Positions 33,123 through 41,552 of a stretch of 64,000 nt of DNA are shown piece by piece. The stretch is taken from positions 124,001 through 188,000 of the forward strand of contig NZ_JAJQXX010000001.1 of the NCBI RefSeq assembly GCF_028767025.1, in the 5' to 3' direction. The notes below the pieces were generated by a model. That model had not been told where the DNA came from. It searched no databases and saw nothing but the letters and a program-made list of their open reading frames with translations. Each line of letters begins with the position of its first letter. Position 1 is the first letter of the stretch. The position numbers and the translations under genes are program-made. This stretch comes from Blautia sp. XA-2221 (lineage in GTDB: Bacteria > Bacillota > Clostridia > Lachnospirales > Lachnospiraceae).

Positions 33123-33866
33123 ATGGATGTTCGTGAATTTCAGGAAAAACTTAAAAAAATGCAGGCTCTGGGCAAAGAGCAGGGCGGAAGCCTCAGAGCT
33201 GAACAGATCAGGGAAGAATTTTCGGACAGTGATCTGAACAGCAGCCAGCTTGTTAATGTGCTTAAATATCTTACCGGACAGGGAATCCTGATAGAAGGGA
33301 TTGAGACAGAAACTGACGGAACAGATGCTCAGGAGGAAGTGCATCAGGTTCCTCTGACACAGGAAGAGGAGGCTTATCTGAAAGAATATCTGGAAGGCCT
33401 TCCTGGAGAAGAGGATTTGCCGGAGAGCGCACAGCTTTTTGAAGAACTTAAAAGCGGAAGCGCAGACGCTGTACAGAGCCTTGCGGCCTGCTATATGCGT
33501 GGGGCAGCTCAGCTTGCGGTAGAAATGAACACAGAAGATATCTTTATCGGAGATCTGATCCAGGAGGCGAATGTGAGTCTTGTACAGGCTCTTGGCGCTG
33601 CCGGAGAAATCCTTCGCAGTGAAGAATGGCTTCTGGAACAGATTCGTGAGGGAATCCGAAAAGCATGCAGGGAGCAGAGCCAGAGGAAATTTGAGGATGA
33701 CAGTCTGGTAGCCAGAGTAGAAAAACTGGAAAATGCTGTGAGGGAGCTTTCTGAGGATGAAGAGGACGGAGAAAGCGCATTCAGCGTAGGAGAACTTGCG
33801 GTGATCCTGGATATGGACGTAGAGGAAATCCGTGATACTCTTCGCCTTACAGGCGACGACAAGTGA
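33123..33866 (+). CDS. Sigma-70-like protein lacking promoter-recognition regions
   Basis: 247 residues. Residues 1-60 resemble sigma-70 region 1.1 ('LGKEQGGSLRAEQIREEF', then 'LVNVLKYLTGQGILIEG'). 'DIFIGDLIQEANVSLVQAL' (about 140-158) matches the core-polymerase-binding region 2.1-2.2 ('DLIQEGN.GL..A'). 'SVGELAVILDMDVEEIRDTL' near the end resembles region 3. The -10-reading region 2.3-2.4 and region 4 are not apparent, and the sequence is very acidic. It could therefore bind core RNA polymerase without reading promoters. GAGGAG precedes the ATG. Role unproven. Confidence 0.65.
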   Translation: MDVREFQEKLKKMQALGKEQGGSLRAEQIREEFSDSDLNSSQLVNVLKYLTGQGILIEGIETETDGTDAQEEVHQVPLTQEEEAYLKEYLEGLPGEEDLPESAQLFEELKSGSADAVQSLAACYMRGAAQLAVEMNTEDIFIGDLIQEANVSLVQALGAAGEILRSEEWLLEQIREGIRKACREQSQRKFEDDSLVARVEKLENAVRELSEDEEDGESAFSVGELAVILDMDVEEIRDTLRLTGDDK

Positions 33867-34009
33867 TCGGAGCCTGTGACTTATATGCCGGAATTTCAGA
33901 TATACAGGATCAAATATTATTCATAAAGGTGATTGGAAATGTATTCTGATGGTGCTGCTGTGAAGAGCGTGAACAGTAACCGCTTTATATACCTGTCAAC
34001 AGCGGCAGG

Positions 34010-34038
34010 TTGTAATCAGGTGTCATTTATGGTAGAAT
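34010..34038 (+). promoter_or_regulatory. Promoter of the DtxR/MntR-type gene
   Basis: TTGTAA (34010-34015) and TAGAAT (34033-34038) with a 17-bp spacer, leaving a leader of about 16 nt before ATG 34061. Confidence 0.6.
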
Positions 34039-34060
34039 AATCGGAACGGGAGGTGTTTTT

Positions 34061-34438
34061 ATGCAAATCAGAGAATCGGCGGAGGATTATCTGGAAGCAA
34101 TTTTAAGGCTGTCCCAAAAGGGCGGAGGAGTAAGGTCTGTGGACATTGCAACAATGCTGTCGGTTTCAAAACCAAGTGTGAGCCATGCCATGAAGCTTCT
34201 CAGAGAAGACGGTTACATTGCTATGGACCGTTACGGAACCGTCACTCTTCTGGACAAAGGCGCAGAGATTGCCAACAGGATCTATGAACGTCATACAGTT
34301 CTCACAAAAATGCTGGAGAATCTGGGAGTTCCTTCAGAGATTGCCAGAACTGACGCATGTAAAATGGAACATGACATCAGTGATGAGAGCTTTGCAAGAA
34401 TTAAAGAACGTCTGATCGAAAACGGTCAGCTGGATTAA
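34061..34438 (+). CDS. DtxR/MntR-family metal-dependent repressor
   Basis: 125 residues. 'SAEDYLEAILRLSQKGG', then 'IATMLSVSKPSVSHAMKLLREDGYI' is the winged helix-turn-helix of the family. The dimerisation/metal-binding helices follow ('IYERHTVLTKMLENLGV', 'DACKMEHDIS') with the expected His, Glu and Cys/His ligands. It lacks the SH3-like third domain, as MntR does. It should repress metal-uptake genes when Mn(II) or Fe(II) is sufficient; no target gene is visible next to it. Confidence 0.9.
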   Translation: MQIRESAEDYLEAILRLSQKGGGVRSVDIATMLSVSKPSVSHAMKLLREDGYIAMDRYGTVTLLDKGAEIANRIYERHTVLTKMLENLGVPSEIARTDACKMEHDISDESFARIKERLIENGQLD

Positions 34439-34484
34439 AAAACATCCGAAGCTGTTTCAGGAGAAACGGTTTCGGATGTTTTTT
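34437..34484. terminator. Bidirectional terminator
   Basis: AAAAAACATCCGAA pairs with TTTCGGATGTTTTTT, with an inner GTTTC-AGGA-GAAAC hairpin. It serves the DtxR-type gene (+) and the LysO pair (-). Confidence 0.88.
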
Positions 34485-34497
34485 GCAGGAACAGATT

Positions 34498-35097
34498 TTA
34501 AAGATTAAAGAAAAATGTAATCAGGATCGGCACAAAGAAGGAACAGAGGATTCCGTTGAGAACAGCCAGAACCACAGTTTCCTCATTTGTGTATTTCAGG
34601 AGCACAGGAAGAGTGGTATCTTCGCTGGTGGCTGCTGCCGGAGCAATACAGGTATAGTTGTTGAGTCTGGATGCAATGATAGGAATCAGGAAAAAGGAAA
34701 AGAATTCTCTCATCAGATTGCTCATAAATGCAATACTTCCAAGCTCTGCGCCTCCCAGACGGGTGATCGTGACTCCTGCAAGGCTGTACCATCCCATTCC
34801 GCTTGCCACAGCAGCGCCTTCTGTCGGGGAAATACCCAGGATCACAGCGCAGATCAGTCCTCCGATTATAGAGCCGATAGTAATGCCAAAAGGGATAATA
34901 AGGATTTTCAGATGATACTGACGTATTTTTTTGAGGATCCCATTATGCATTCCGATGCTGATCCCAACAGAAAACATCAGTATGTATAAGATCATATCGG
35001 AGTGCCGGCTTAAAAAGCTGACAGGTGCGGGATTAAAACCGGACAGACCGCAGAACAGACCCAGCACCAGGGCCAGCAGTGTAAATAAAACGATCAT
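34498..35097 (-). CDS. LysO-family lysine exporter, C-terminal part (DUF340)
   Basis: 199 residues with about six transmembrane helices. 'FSVGISIGMHNGILKKI' and 'GMGWYSLAGVTITRLGGAELGSIAFMSNLMRE' (given here as family landmarks) belong to LysO (YbjE), the lysine efflux protein of E. coli. There a single polypeptide of about 299 residues does the job; here the N-terminal part is a separate gene upstream that overlaps by 4 bp. The two products should form one transporter. Confidence 0.85.
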   Translation of the reverse strand: MIVLFTLLALVLGLFCGLSGFNPAPVSFLSRHSDMILYILMFSVGISIGMHNGILKKIRQYHLKILIIPFGITIGSIIGGLICAVILGISPTEGAAVASGMGWYSLAGVTITRLGGAELGSIAFMSNLMREFFSFFLIPIIASRLNNYTCIAPAAATSEDTTLPVLLKYTNEETVVLAVLNGILCSFFVPILITFFFNL

Positions 35098-35387
35098 TTG
35101 TTTTCTCCTTCTGAATCTGAATGTTTTTTCTCCATAAAGTGTTTTGTCAGTACATAGACAAGAATAATGGAAACCAGAGTGGGTATCAGAAAGAACAGGA
35201 AGCTTTTCAGTCCCAGGGATGACAGTTCACTGAGAAAGTTTTCTTTTTGGCCAAGCATGACACCCATGGAAAAAATAAGAAGAAGGGTACACAGCATGGC
35301 AAGACGTTCATTCCATTTTTTGATTCTTCCTGTCATGAGAAAACGTCCGATCAGGATTCCTGCGCCCATGACAATAAAAATTTTCAT
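35094..35387 (-). CDS. LysO-family N-terminal part
   Basis: 97 residues with three hydrophobic helices ('VMGAGILIGRFLM', 'LAMLCTLLLIFSMGVMLG', 'LIPTLVSIILVYVLTKHF'), the N-terminal portion of LysO. Its stop overlaps the start of the C-terminal gene by 4 bp, so the two are translated together. Split LysO pairs are a known variant in Firmicutes. A ribosome site (AGGAGAACTGTT on the minus strand) precedes the ATG. Confidence 0.82.
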   Translation of the reverse strand: MKIFIVMGAGILIGRFLMTGRIKKWNERLAMLCTLLLIFSMGVMLGQKENFLSELSSLGLKSFLFFLIPTLVSIILVYVLTKHFMEKKHSDSEGENK

Positions 35388-35459
35388 AACAGTTCTCCTT
35401 CCAAGTCATATAAAAGACATTATATCATTTGCGGAATCCCTTTACAATGGAGAGTTTAC

Positions 35460-35509
35460 GCAAAAACAGCACAGGCTCTGAATATTTATCATAAGCCTGT
35501 GCTGTTGTC
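35460..35509 (-). terminator. Terminator of the guaD-permease operon
   Basis: ACAGCACAGGCT (35466-35477) pairs with AGCCTGTGCTGT (35494-35505). On the minus strand it is followed by TTTTTG. Confidence 0.8.
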
Positions 35510-35619
35510 ATCCTAAAAGGATATGTTGACTGCAATCTGAGATATCACAGTGTGAATAGCAGTTGTCTGAACTGTGTTTACAGTATGTTTGATATCGGAG
35601 CTTATACCTGCTCATTCTT

Positions 35620-36996
35620 CTATAAGAAGATGTATTTCAGTATAAACAGTACAGCCAGAACGTACATCAGGATACTGATCTTCTTTTCTTTTGCCTTTCC
35701 GCTTACGAGGTTGATTACCACATAAGAGATAACGCCCATTGCGATACCTTCGGAAATGCTGTACATAAACGGCATTGCAATGATTGCGATAAAGCATGGG
35801 ATTGCTTCTGTGTAGTCATTAAAATCAATTTTGGTAATGGATGTGAGCATTAAAAATCCTACCACGATCAGGGCCGGTGCCGTTGCAAAGGCTGGGATAG
35901 CCAGGAAGATCGGGGACAGGAACAGGGACAGTCCAAACAGTATGGCTGCCACAATGGCAGTTAGACCGGTACGTCCGCCTTCAGCTACACCAGAAGCACT
36001 TTCTACAAAAGTAGTAACAGTAGAAGTACCGCAAACTGCACCTACGGAAGTTCCGACTGCATCAGAGAGAAGAGCGCCTTTGATCTTCGGGAGCTTTCCG
36101 TCTTTGTCAAGCATATCTGCTTTGGAAGCCACACCAATGAGGGTTCCAAGAGTATCAAACATGTCTACGAACAGGAATGCAAACATGATGACAACAAAGT
36201 CAAGACTGAACACAATGGAGAAATCCATTTTCATAAAGGTCGGCGCCATGCTTGGAACGCTGATTCCGTTGGAGAAATCAGGAAGAAGACTGAAGAAGCC
36301 CATTTCCGGATTCGGAACATAAAGTCCGGCGAACTGGCAGATGATGCCAAGTCCCCAGGTGATCAGGATACCCCACAGGATGCTTCCCTTAATATTTTTT
36401 ACAAGAAGGATGGCTGTAACCAGAATACCGATGAGAGCCAGTAAAACAGTGATTCCCATGGTGTTAAAAGTTCCGTCTTTTACAGCGCTTTTAAAAGAAA
36501 ATACACCTACCAGTGTGGAGTCATTGTTTACAACGATTTTTGCATTCTGCAGACCGATAAATGCAATAAACAAGCCAATTCCCACAGAAACTGCGTGTTT
36601 CAGATTCATTGGAATGGAATTGAAGATTGCTTCACGTACGTTGGTAAGGGACAGAAGGATAAAAATCAGACCTTCCACAAATACAGCGGCCAGAGCCTGC
36701 TGCCAGCTGTACCCCATACCCAGAACAACGGTGTAGGTAAAGTAAGCGTTTAATCCCATGCCCGGCGCCAGAACAAACGGGTAATTGGACAGCAGAGCCA
36801 TCAGGCAGGTTGCGATAAATGCAGACAGCGCAGTTGCGGTAAACACAGCGCCTCTGTCCATTCCGGAAGCTGACAGAATGTTGGGATTTACTGCCAGGAT
36901 ATACGCCATGGTCATAAACGTGGTGACACCGGCAATGACCTCGGTACGTACATCTGTTTTGTTTTCTTTCAGATGAAAGATTTTGTCGAGTTTCAT
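35620..36996 (-). CDS. NCS2-family purine (guanine/hypoxanthine) permease
   Basis: 458 residues, about 12-14 transmembrane segments. 'TEVIAGVTTFMTMAYILAVNP' near the start, 'APGMGLNAYF' and 'VEGLIFILLSLT' identify the AzgA-like branch of NCS2, the proton symporters for guanine, hypoxanthine and adenine. 'GTSTVTTFVESASGVAEGGRTG' is the family's second conserved loop. It lies 30 bp after guanine deaminase in the same operon under a guanine-class riboswitch, so guanine is the likely substrate. AAAAAGGGGG precedes the ATG on the minus strand. Confidence 0.93.
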   Translation of the reverse strand: MKLDKIFHLKENKTDVRTEVIAGVTTFMTMAYILAVNPNILSASGMDRGAVFTATALSAFIATCLMALLSNYPFVLAPGMGLNAYFTYTVVLGMGYSWQQALAAVFVEGLIFILLSLTNVREAIFNSIPMNLKHAVSVGIGLFIAFIGLQNAKIVVNNDSTLVGVFSFKSAVKDGTFNTMGITVLLALIGILVTAILLVKNIKGSILWGILITWGLGIICQFAGLYVPNPEMGFFSLLPDFSNGISVPSMAPTFMKMDFSIVFSLDFVVIMFAFLFVDMFDTLGTLIGVASKADMLDKDGKLPKIKGALLSDAVGTSVGAVCGTSTVTTFVESASGVAEGGRTGLTAIVAAILFGLSLFLSPIFLAIPAFATAPALIVVGFLMLTSITKIDFNDYTEAIPCFIAIIAMPFMYSISEGIAMGVISYVVINLVSGKAKEKKISILMYVLAVLFILKYIFL

Positions 36997-37026
36997 AATG
37001 ATACCCCCTTTTTATAAAATATATTG

Positions 37027-38310
37027 CTAAAATATTTCCGTACCGGAAACATATTTGCCATTGATACAACGGGCATCTGACAGGTATGTGAGGCGTTCCA
37101 GCCGTTCTCTGACGGTAAGAGGCTGCGGATGTGGATAATAGGTATCGTCAAGGATGACCGCATCAAATTCATAACCCTCAAGAAAACTTCCGACTTTTCC
37201 GAAAAATTCTCCTCCGCCCATAGTTGCCATATAAAATGCTTCTTCAAAAGTAAGAGGCTTTCTATTGTTATCTATATACCTCCAGTGAAGTTTTGATACC
37301 TGAATCGAGTCTGCGACTGCCCGGAGCATGGAAAGAGAATGACCTCCTGCGATATCAGTTCCAAGTCCTGTATGGACGCCTTCTTCAAGATAAAGCTTTA
37401 CAGGGGCGATGCCTGAGGAAAGGTTGATATTGGACTGAGGACAGTGAGCAACGTATACGCCCTGAGCTTTCATAAGCTGTATTTCTTTTTCCGGGCAATA
37501 AACACAGTGTGCCATAATGGTGGGACAGCTTTCTCCGCCAAAAAGCTCAAACTGGTGATAAGCATCTCCGTAAAATCTGCTTTCGGGGCAGAGTTCCTGT
37601 ACCCAGGAAACCTCTCCGGGATTTTCGGAGAGATGGGACTGAACAGGAAGCTTATAGCGCTTCTGGATTTCAGCCAGCTTTTTCATCAGCTCATCTGAGC
37701 AGGAGGGGATAAAGCGTGGAGTCAGGATCGGTTTTACATTCTGATATTTTCCTGTACAGGAATCAAGCCAGCGGATGGTGTCAGAAGCAGAAGCTTCCGG
37801 ACTTTTTTCCTGCAGAGTGTCCGGACCGTTGCGATCCATGTTGACCTTTCCCACAAAGGTTTTCAGTCCGGTTTTTTCCAGAAGTTCCATAAGAATATCT
37901 GTTGCCTCTACATGGAGAGTACCGAAAATACAGGCTCTTGTTGTTTCGCTTTTTTTCAGGTCTTCAGCAAAAATAGTGTAGGCTTTGCGAGCGTAGTCCT
38001 CATCTGAGTATTTGGACTCCTCGGGAAAAGTGACTGTGTTCAGCCAGTCGAGAAGTTCAAGATCCATGGCCATTCCCCGGAAGCTGTACTGGGGAGCATG
38101 AAGATGAAGGTCTGTAAGTCCCGGAATGATCAGGCTGTCTCCAACATCTCTTACCGGGATTCCCTGGAATTTTTCAGGGAGAGAGGGAAATACCCCCACA
38201 CACTTGCCGTTTTCACAGACAAGATAGGCATGTTCGTTGGAAACAAGTGTGTTTTTATCTGTGCTGAAGCAGACATTTCCTTTTAGTGCAAAAACAGAAT
38301 TCTGTTTCAT
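37027..38310 (-). CDS. guaD: Guanine deaminase
   Basis: 427 residues of the amidohydrolase fold. The zinc centre is visible: 'DLHLHAPQ' with His69 and His71, 'QSHLSENPGE', 'MAHCVYC' and 'GLGTDIAGG'. 'RGMAMDLELLDWLNTVTFPEE' is specific to guanine deaminases. It hydrolyses guanine to xanthine and ammonia in the cytoplasm, letting the cell use guanine as a purine or nitrogen source. It is first in the operon, behind a promoter and a riboswitch, and is followed by the purine permease. Confidence 0.95.
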   Translation of the reverse strand: MKQNSVFALKGNVCFSTDKNTLVSNEHAYLVCENGKCVGVFPSLPEKFQGIPVRDVGDSLIIPGLTDLHLHAPQYSFRGMAMDLELLDWLNTVTFPEESKYSDEDYARKAYTIFAEDLKKSETTRACIFGTLHVEATDILMELLEKTGLKTFVGKVNMDRNGPDTLQEKSPEASASDTIRWLDSCTGKYQNVKPILTPRFIPSCSDELMKKLAEIQKRYKLPVQSHLSENPGEVSWVQELCPESRFYGDAYHQFELFGGESCPTIMAHCVYCPEKEIQLMKAQGVYVAHCPQSNINLSSGIAPVKLYLEEGVHTGLGTDIAGGHSLSMLRAVADSIQVSKLHWRYIDNNRKPLTFEEAFYMATMGGGEFFGKVGSFLEGYEFDAVILDDTYYPHPQPLTVRERLERLTYLSDARCINGKYVSGTEIF

Positions 38311-38354
38311 ATAGCTTACCTTCCTTTCTTTTTTGCAGCCAGGGAGGTTTTTTG

Positions 38355-38459
38355 CAAAAAAAATCCAACTACCTGTTTGGGGATACCCTGAATAAAACTT
38401 ATAGGCAACTATTATGGTAGTTGGTAGAAACGTCCAACCGATTATGGACTTATATAAGT
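38355..38459 (-). promoter_or_regulatory. Guanine-class purine riboswitch with terminator platform
   Basis: On the minus strand the aptamer (38459 down to 38397) shows P1 ACTTATA/TATAAGT, the J2/3 core 'GTTTCTACC' and a P3 hairpin AACTA/TAGTT. C is at the discriminator position just before the 3' P1 strand, as in guanine rather than adenine riboswitches. Downstream, GGTAGTTGG (38365-38373) followed by eight T residues can pair perfectly with CCAACTACC (38416-38424), which lies inside the aptamer's J2/3-P3. Ligand binding would hide CCAACTACC and block the terminator, suggesting an ON switch. Confidence 0.85.
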
Positions 38460-38489
38460 CGCTGCAAATACCTTTATTATTTATTTTAT

Positions 38490-38518
38490 ATTATATATGG
38501 AAAGAAATTTTCTGTCAA
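38490..38518 (-). promoter_or_regulatory. Perfect consensus promoter of the guaD operon
   Basis: On the minus strand, TTGACA (38513-38518) and TATAAT (38490-38495) with a 17-bp spacer, about 25 bp ahead of the riboswitch. Confidence 0.85.
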
Positions 38519-38736
38519 TTAAAATTAAGCAATTTGAACTATCGGAAATGCAGAAAAGCACAACTGAAATTTGTGCAAAATGTTTAAGGAAAAAACACAA
38601 GAATTTCTCTGGCAAGAAAAACATATCCGTGATAGAATGTGACGTATCGGAAATACCGACAGATTCCGGGAAAGGCTCCCGGACAGGATACATGAAACCA
38701 GTCAGAAAGACACAGAACCTGGATGGAGGGATATTT

Positions 38737-39891
38737 TTGGAATTTAAAAAAGAAAACATGAAAAACTGTATGTATCTGATTCTTTTTACGGTACTTTTAT
38801 ATGTGGGACTGCAGAATCTGGATGTTGTACTTGATTTTTTTATGAGGATCGTCGGTCTGTTTTTCCCGTTTCTTGTAGGAAGCGGAATTGCCTTTGTTTT
38901 AAATGTTCCCATGCATTTTATTGAAAGAAATGTATTTGGCAGAGGAAAGTGGAAAAACAGCAAGATCGTCCGCAAGATTGCCAGACCGGTAAGCCTTGTG
39001 CTTGCGATACTGGTAGCGGCTTTTGTGATCTTTATTGTTGGAAACGTAGTGATCCCTGAGCTGGGACGGACCGCAATGGGACTGGGAAGAACTATTGAGC
39101 GGGGAATTACGAATATCACGGTATGGATTGATGAGAATTGTAAACAGGATTCTGCTATTGCAGAGTGGGCGAATTCTCTTGAGATAGAGCCGCAGAAAAT
39201 GCTGGATTCTGCTATGGAAGGACTTCAGAGAGGTGTGAACAATATTCTTTCCTCTACGCTGACAGTAACACTTGGAATTGTAAATACTGCCATGAACTTT
39301 GGAATCGGCTTTGTTTTTGCCTGCTATGTACTGCTTCAGAAAGAAAAGCTGATGGTTCAGACAAAAAAAGCTCTTTATGCGCTGTTTCCAAGAAAAGCAG
39401 TCAAATATGTGCTTCATGTATGCTCTCTGGCAAATGATATTTTTTCCGGATTTGTTACCGGACAGTGTATTGAAGCTGTGATCCTGGGAACTATGTTTTT
39501 TGTAACAATGACCATATTCCGGTTCCCGTATGCGATGCTGGTAGGCGTTCTGATCGCATTTACAGCGCTGATTCCTGTTTTTGGCGCATTTATCGGATGT
39601 GCAGTAAGCTTTATCCTGCTTCTTCTGATAAATCCGGTTCAGGCTGTACTGTTTCTGATCCTGTTCTTTGTACTTCAGCAGATTGAGGGAAATCTGATCT
39701 ATCCTCATGTTGTAGGGGGATCTGTGGGACTTCCTTCTGTGTGGGTGCTGATGGCAGTTACCATAGGCGGAAGTCTTATGGGAGTTGTAGGTATGCTGAT
39801 ATTTATTCCGCTTGTGTCAGTGATCTATGCGCTGTTCCGTGAGTGGATGTACAAAAGACTGAAAAGCAGAAATATACAGATAAACGGATAA
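38737..39891 (+). CDS. AI-2E-family transporter (PerM/YtvI type)
   Basis: 384 residues from TTG 38737, chosen because GGAGGG at 38725-38730 gives a 6-bp spacing; longer frames to 38497 would run through the divergent guaD promoter. About eight transmembrane helices begin at 'LILFTVLLYVGLQNLDVVL'. Conserved family elements include 'GSGIAFVLNVPM' and 'VGVLIAFTALIPVFGAFIG', then 'QIEGNLIYPHVVGGSVGLP'. Members range from autoinducer-2 exporters to sodium/proton antiporters, so the transported solute is open. Confidence 0.88.
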   Translation: MEFKKENMKNCMYLILFTVLLYVGLQNLDVVLDFFMRIVGLFFPFLVGSGIAFVLNVPMHFIERNVFGRGKWKNSKIVRKIARPVSLVLAILVAAFVIFIVGNVVIPELGRTAMGLGRTIERGITNITVWIDENCKQDSAIAEWANSLEIEPQKMLDSAMEGLQRGVNNILSSTLTVTLGIVNTAMNFGIGFVFACYVLLQKEKLMVQTKKALYALFPRKAVKYVLHVCSLANDIFSGFVTGQCIEAVILGTMFFVTMTIFRFPYAMLVGVLIAFTALIPVFGAFIGCAVSFILLLLINPVQAVLFLILFFVLQQIEGNLIYPHVVGGSVGLPSVWVLMAVTIGGSLMGVVGMLIFIPLVSVIYALFREWMYKRLKSRNIQING

Positions 39892-39910
39892 TTTTCTGTA
39901 TACAAGAATA

Positions 39911-39978
39911 AGGACTGCTGACAGCAGAAGTCCGTGGATGTGTTCCGGGACTTTGCTGTCAGCAGTCTTTTCTTTTTT
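39911..39978 (+). terminator. Terminator between the AI-2E gene and argG
   Basis: GACTGCTGACAGCA (39913-39926) pairs perfectly with TGCTGTCAGCAGTC (39954-39967), then TTTTCTTTTTT. Confidence 0.88.
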
Positions 39979-39982
39979 ATGA

Positions 39983-41215
39983 TTATTTATTGTTTTTGTT
40001 CTGTTCTGCTTCCAGAAGCTTCATGGCGCGAACTTTCAGCGGAAGTCCGAAGAGTGTAATGAAGCCGTCTGCATCATGGTGATCGTACATATCGCCAGTA
40101 GTAAAGGAAGCAAGAGATTCATTATAGAGGCTGTATGGAGAAGTGGTTCCTGCTTTTATGATATTTCCCTTGTAAAGCTTCAGTTTTACTTCGCCAGTTA
40201 CATATTTCTGAGTGGACTCTACAAAAGCCTGAATTGCTTCACGAAGAGGTGTGAACCATTTTCCCTCGTAAACAACCTGGGAGAACTGGCTGCCAAGTTT
40301 TTTCTTTGCTTCCATAGTATCACGGTCAAGAGTCAGCTCCTCAAGCTGGTCGTGAGCAGCCATGAGAATGGTTCCGCCGGGAGTTTCATAAACGCCTCGG
40401 GATTTCATTCCTACTACACGGTTTTCTACAATATCAACGATTCCGATTCCGTTTTCTCCGCCCAGACGGTTCAGCTCAGTAATGATCTCAGATACTTTCA
40501 TTGCCTTGCCGTTCAGAGTTTTCGGGATACCTTCTTCAAAGGTCATGGTGATCTCTGTTTCCTTATCAGGAGCTTTCTGAGGAGTTACCCCTAATACAAG
40601 CATATCGTCATAGTTAGGCGCCTGGGAAGGATCTTCCAGCTCAAGACCTTCATGGCTGATATGCCATAAGTTACGGTCACGGCTGTAGCTGTGGCGTGCA
40701 TCAAATGGAAGATTGATTCCATGCGCCTGGCAGTAAGCCAGCTCATCTTCACGGGACTGCATGGTCCATACGTCAGTCATACGCCATGGAGCAATGATCT
40801 TGATGTCAGGAGCAAGGGCTTTGATTCCAAGCTCGAAGCGGATCTGGTCATTTCCTTTTCCGGTAGCGCCGTGGCAGATAGCGACAGCATTTTCTTTCCG
40901 TGCGATCTCAACCAGTTTTTTTGCGATTACCGGACGTGCCATTGCGGTTCCCAGAAGATACTGGTGTTCATAGACAGCGCCTGCCTCTACACACGGCATA
41001 ATATATTCATCGCAAAATTCATCTACAATATCTTCAATATATAATTTGGAAGCTCCGGAAAGCTTGGCTCTTTCATCAAGTCCGTCCAGTTCATTTCCCT
41101 GTCCGCAGTTAATGCAGCAGCAGATAACATCATAGTTAAAGGTTTCTTTCAGCCACGGGATCAGGGCTGTGGTATCAAGACCGCCAGAATATGCCAAAAC
41201 AACTTTTTCTTTCAT
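39983..41215 (-). CDS. argG: Argininosuccinate synthase
   Basis: 410 residues, normal length. 'LAYSGGLDTT' (ATP pyrophosphatase P-loop, SGGLDTT at 10-16), 'CHGATGKGNDQIRFE', 'RDRNLWHISHEG' and 'YETPGGTILMAAH' are family signatures. It joins citrulline and aspartate with ATP in arginine synthesis. It is transcribed divergently from argCJBD with a matching ArgR-like site in its promoter. argF and argH are not in the window. Confidence 0.97.
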   Translation of the reverse strand: MKEKVVLAYSGGLDTTALIPWLKETFNYDVICCCINCGQGNELDGLDERAKLSGASKLYIEDIVDEFCDEYIMPCVEAGAVYEHQYLLGTAMARPVIAKKLVEIARKENAVAICHGATGKGNDQIRFELGIKALAPDIKIIAPWRMTDVWTMQSREDELAYCQAHGINLPFDARHSYSRDRNLWHISHEGLELEDPSQAPNYDDMLVLGVTPQKAPDKETEITMTFEEGIPKTLNGKAMKVSEIITELNRLGGENGIGIVDIVENRVVGMKSRGVYETPGGTILMAAHDQLEELTLDRDTMEAKKKLGSQFSQVVYEGKWFTPLREAIQAFVESTQKYVTGEVKLKLYKGNIIKAGTTSPYSLYNESLASFTTGDMYDHHDADGFITLFGLPLKVRAMKLLEAEQNKNNK

Positions 41216-41302
41216 AATAGAGTTCCTCCTGTTTATGTATCATTTTAAATTATTGTTCAATCAGTTAAAGTCCGGAACAGGTATGTTTCCGTGACAATGG
41301 AT

Positions 41303-41331
41303 AATATACAATATATTTCATAAATATGCAA
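41303..41331 (-). promoter_or_regulatory. argG promoter with ArgR-like site
   Basis: On the minus strand, TTGCAT (41326-41331) and TATATT (41303-41308), 17-bp spacer. The -35 region reads TTGCATATTTATGAAATA, similar to the site in the argC promoter. Confidence 0.65.
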
Positions 41332-41448
41332 TACCTAAAATGAAAAAATTTTAAAAAGATTTTTTCTGATATCACTAAAATATAGGAAATAATCAATTTA
41401 TATAAACGAAATAAGGAAAAAATAGTAGGTATTATGAAAAAATAATTC

Positions 41449-41477
41449 TTGCATATTATGCATATAAGATGTATAAT
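41449..41477 (+). promoter_or_regulatory. argC promoter with palindromic ArgR-like box
   Basis: TTGCAT (41449-41454) and TATAAT (41472-41477), 17-bp spacer. The palindrome TGCATATTATGCATA (41450-41464) overlaps the -35 and spacer. The remaining 41216-41450 is very A+T-rich with nothing else recognised. Confidence 0.75.
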
Positions 41478-41552
41478 ACTATCATCCTGACGGAAACGGA
41501 ATAAATATTCATCCGGGAAGACATGACAGATGGAAAAAGGAGGAGATCTATT

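Noticed and set aside
33939..34039. 33-codon frame upstream of the DtxR-type gene
   Set aside because: Its stop lies in the -10 box of the next gene's promoter, the sequence has no protein-like features, and the ribosome site is ordinary.
34483..35516. Plus-strand frames opposite the LysO genes
   Set aside because: They are antisense to clear membrane proteins and have no ribosome sites.
38497..38736. Longer AI-2E transporter start at 38497
   Set aside because: It would begin inside the consensus guaD promoter. The first membrane helix and a GGAGGG site both favour TTG 38737.
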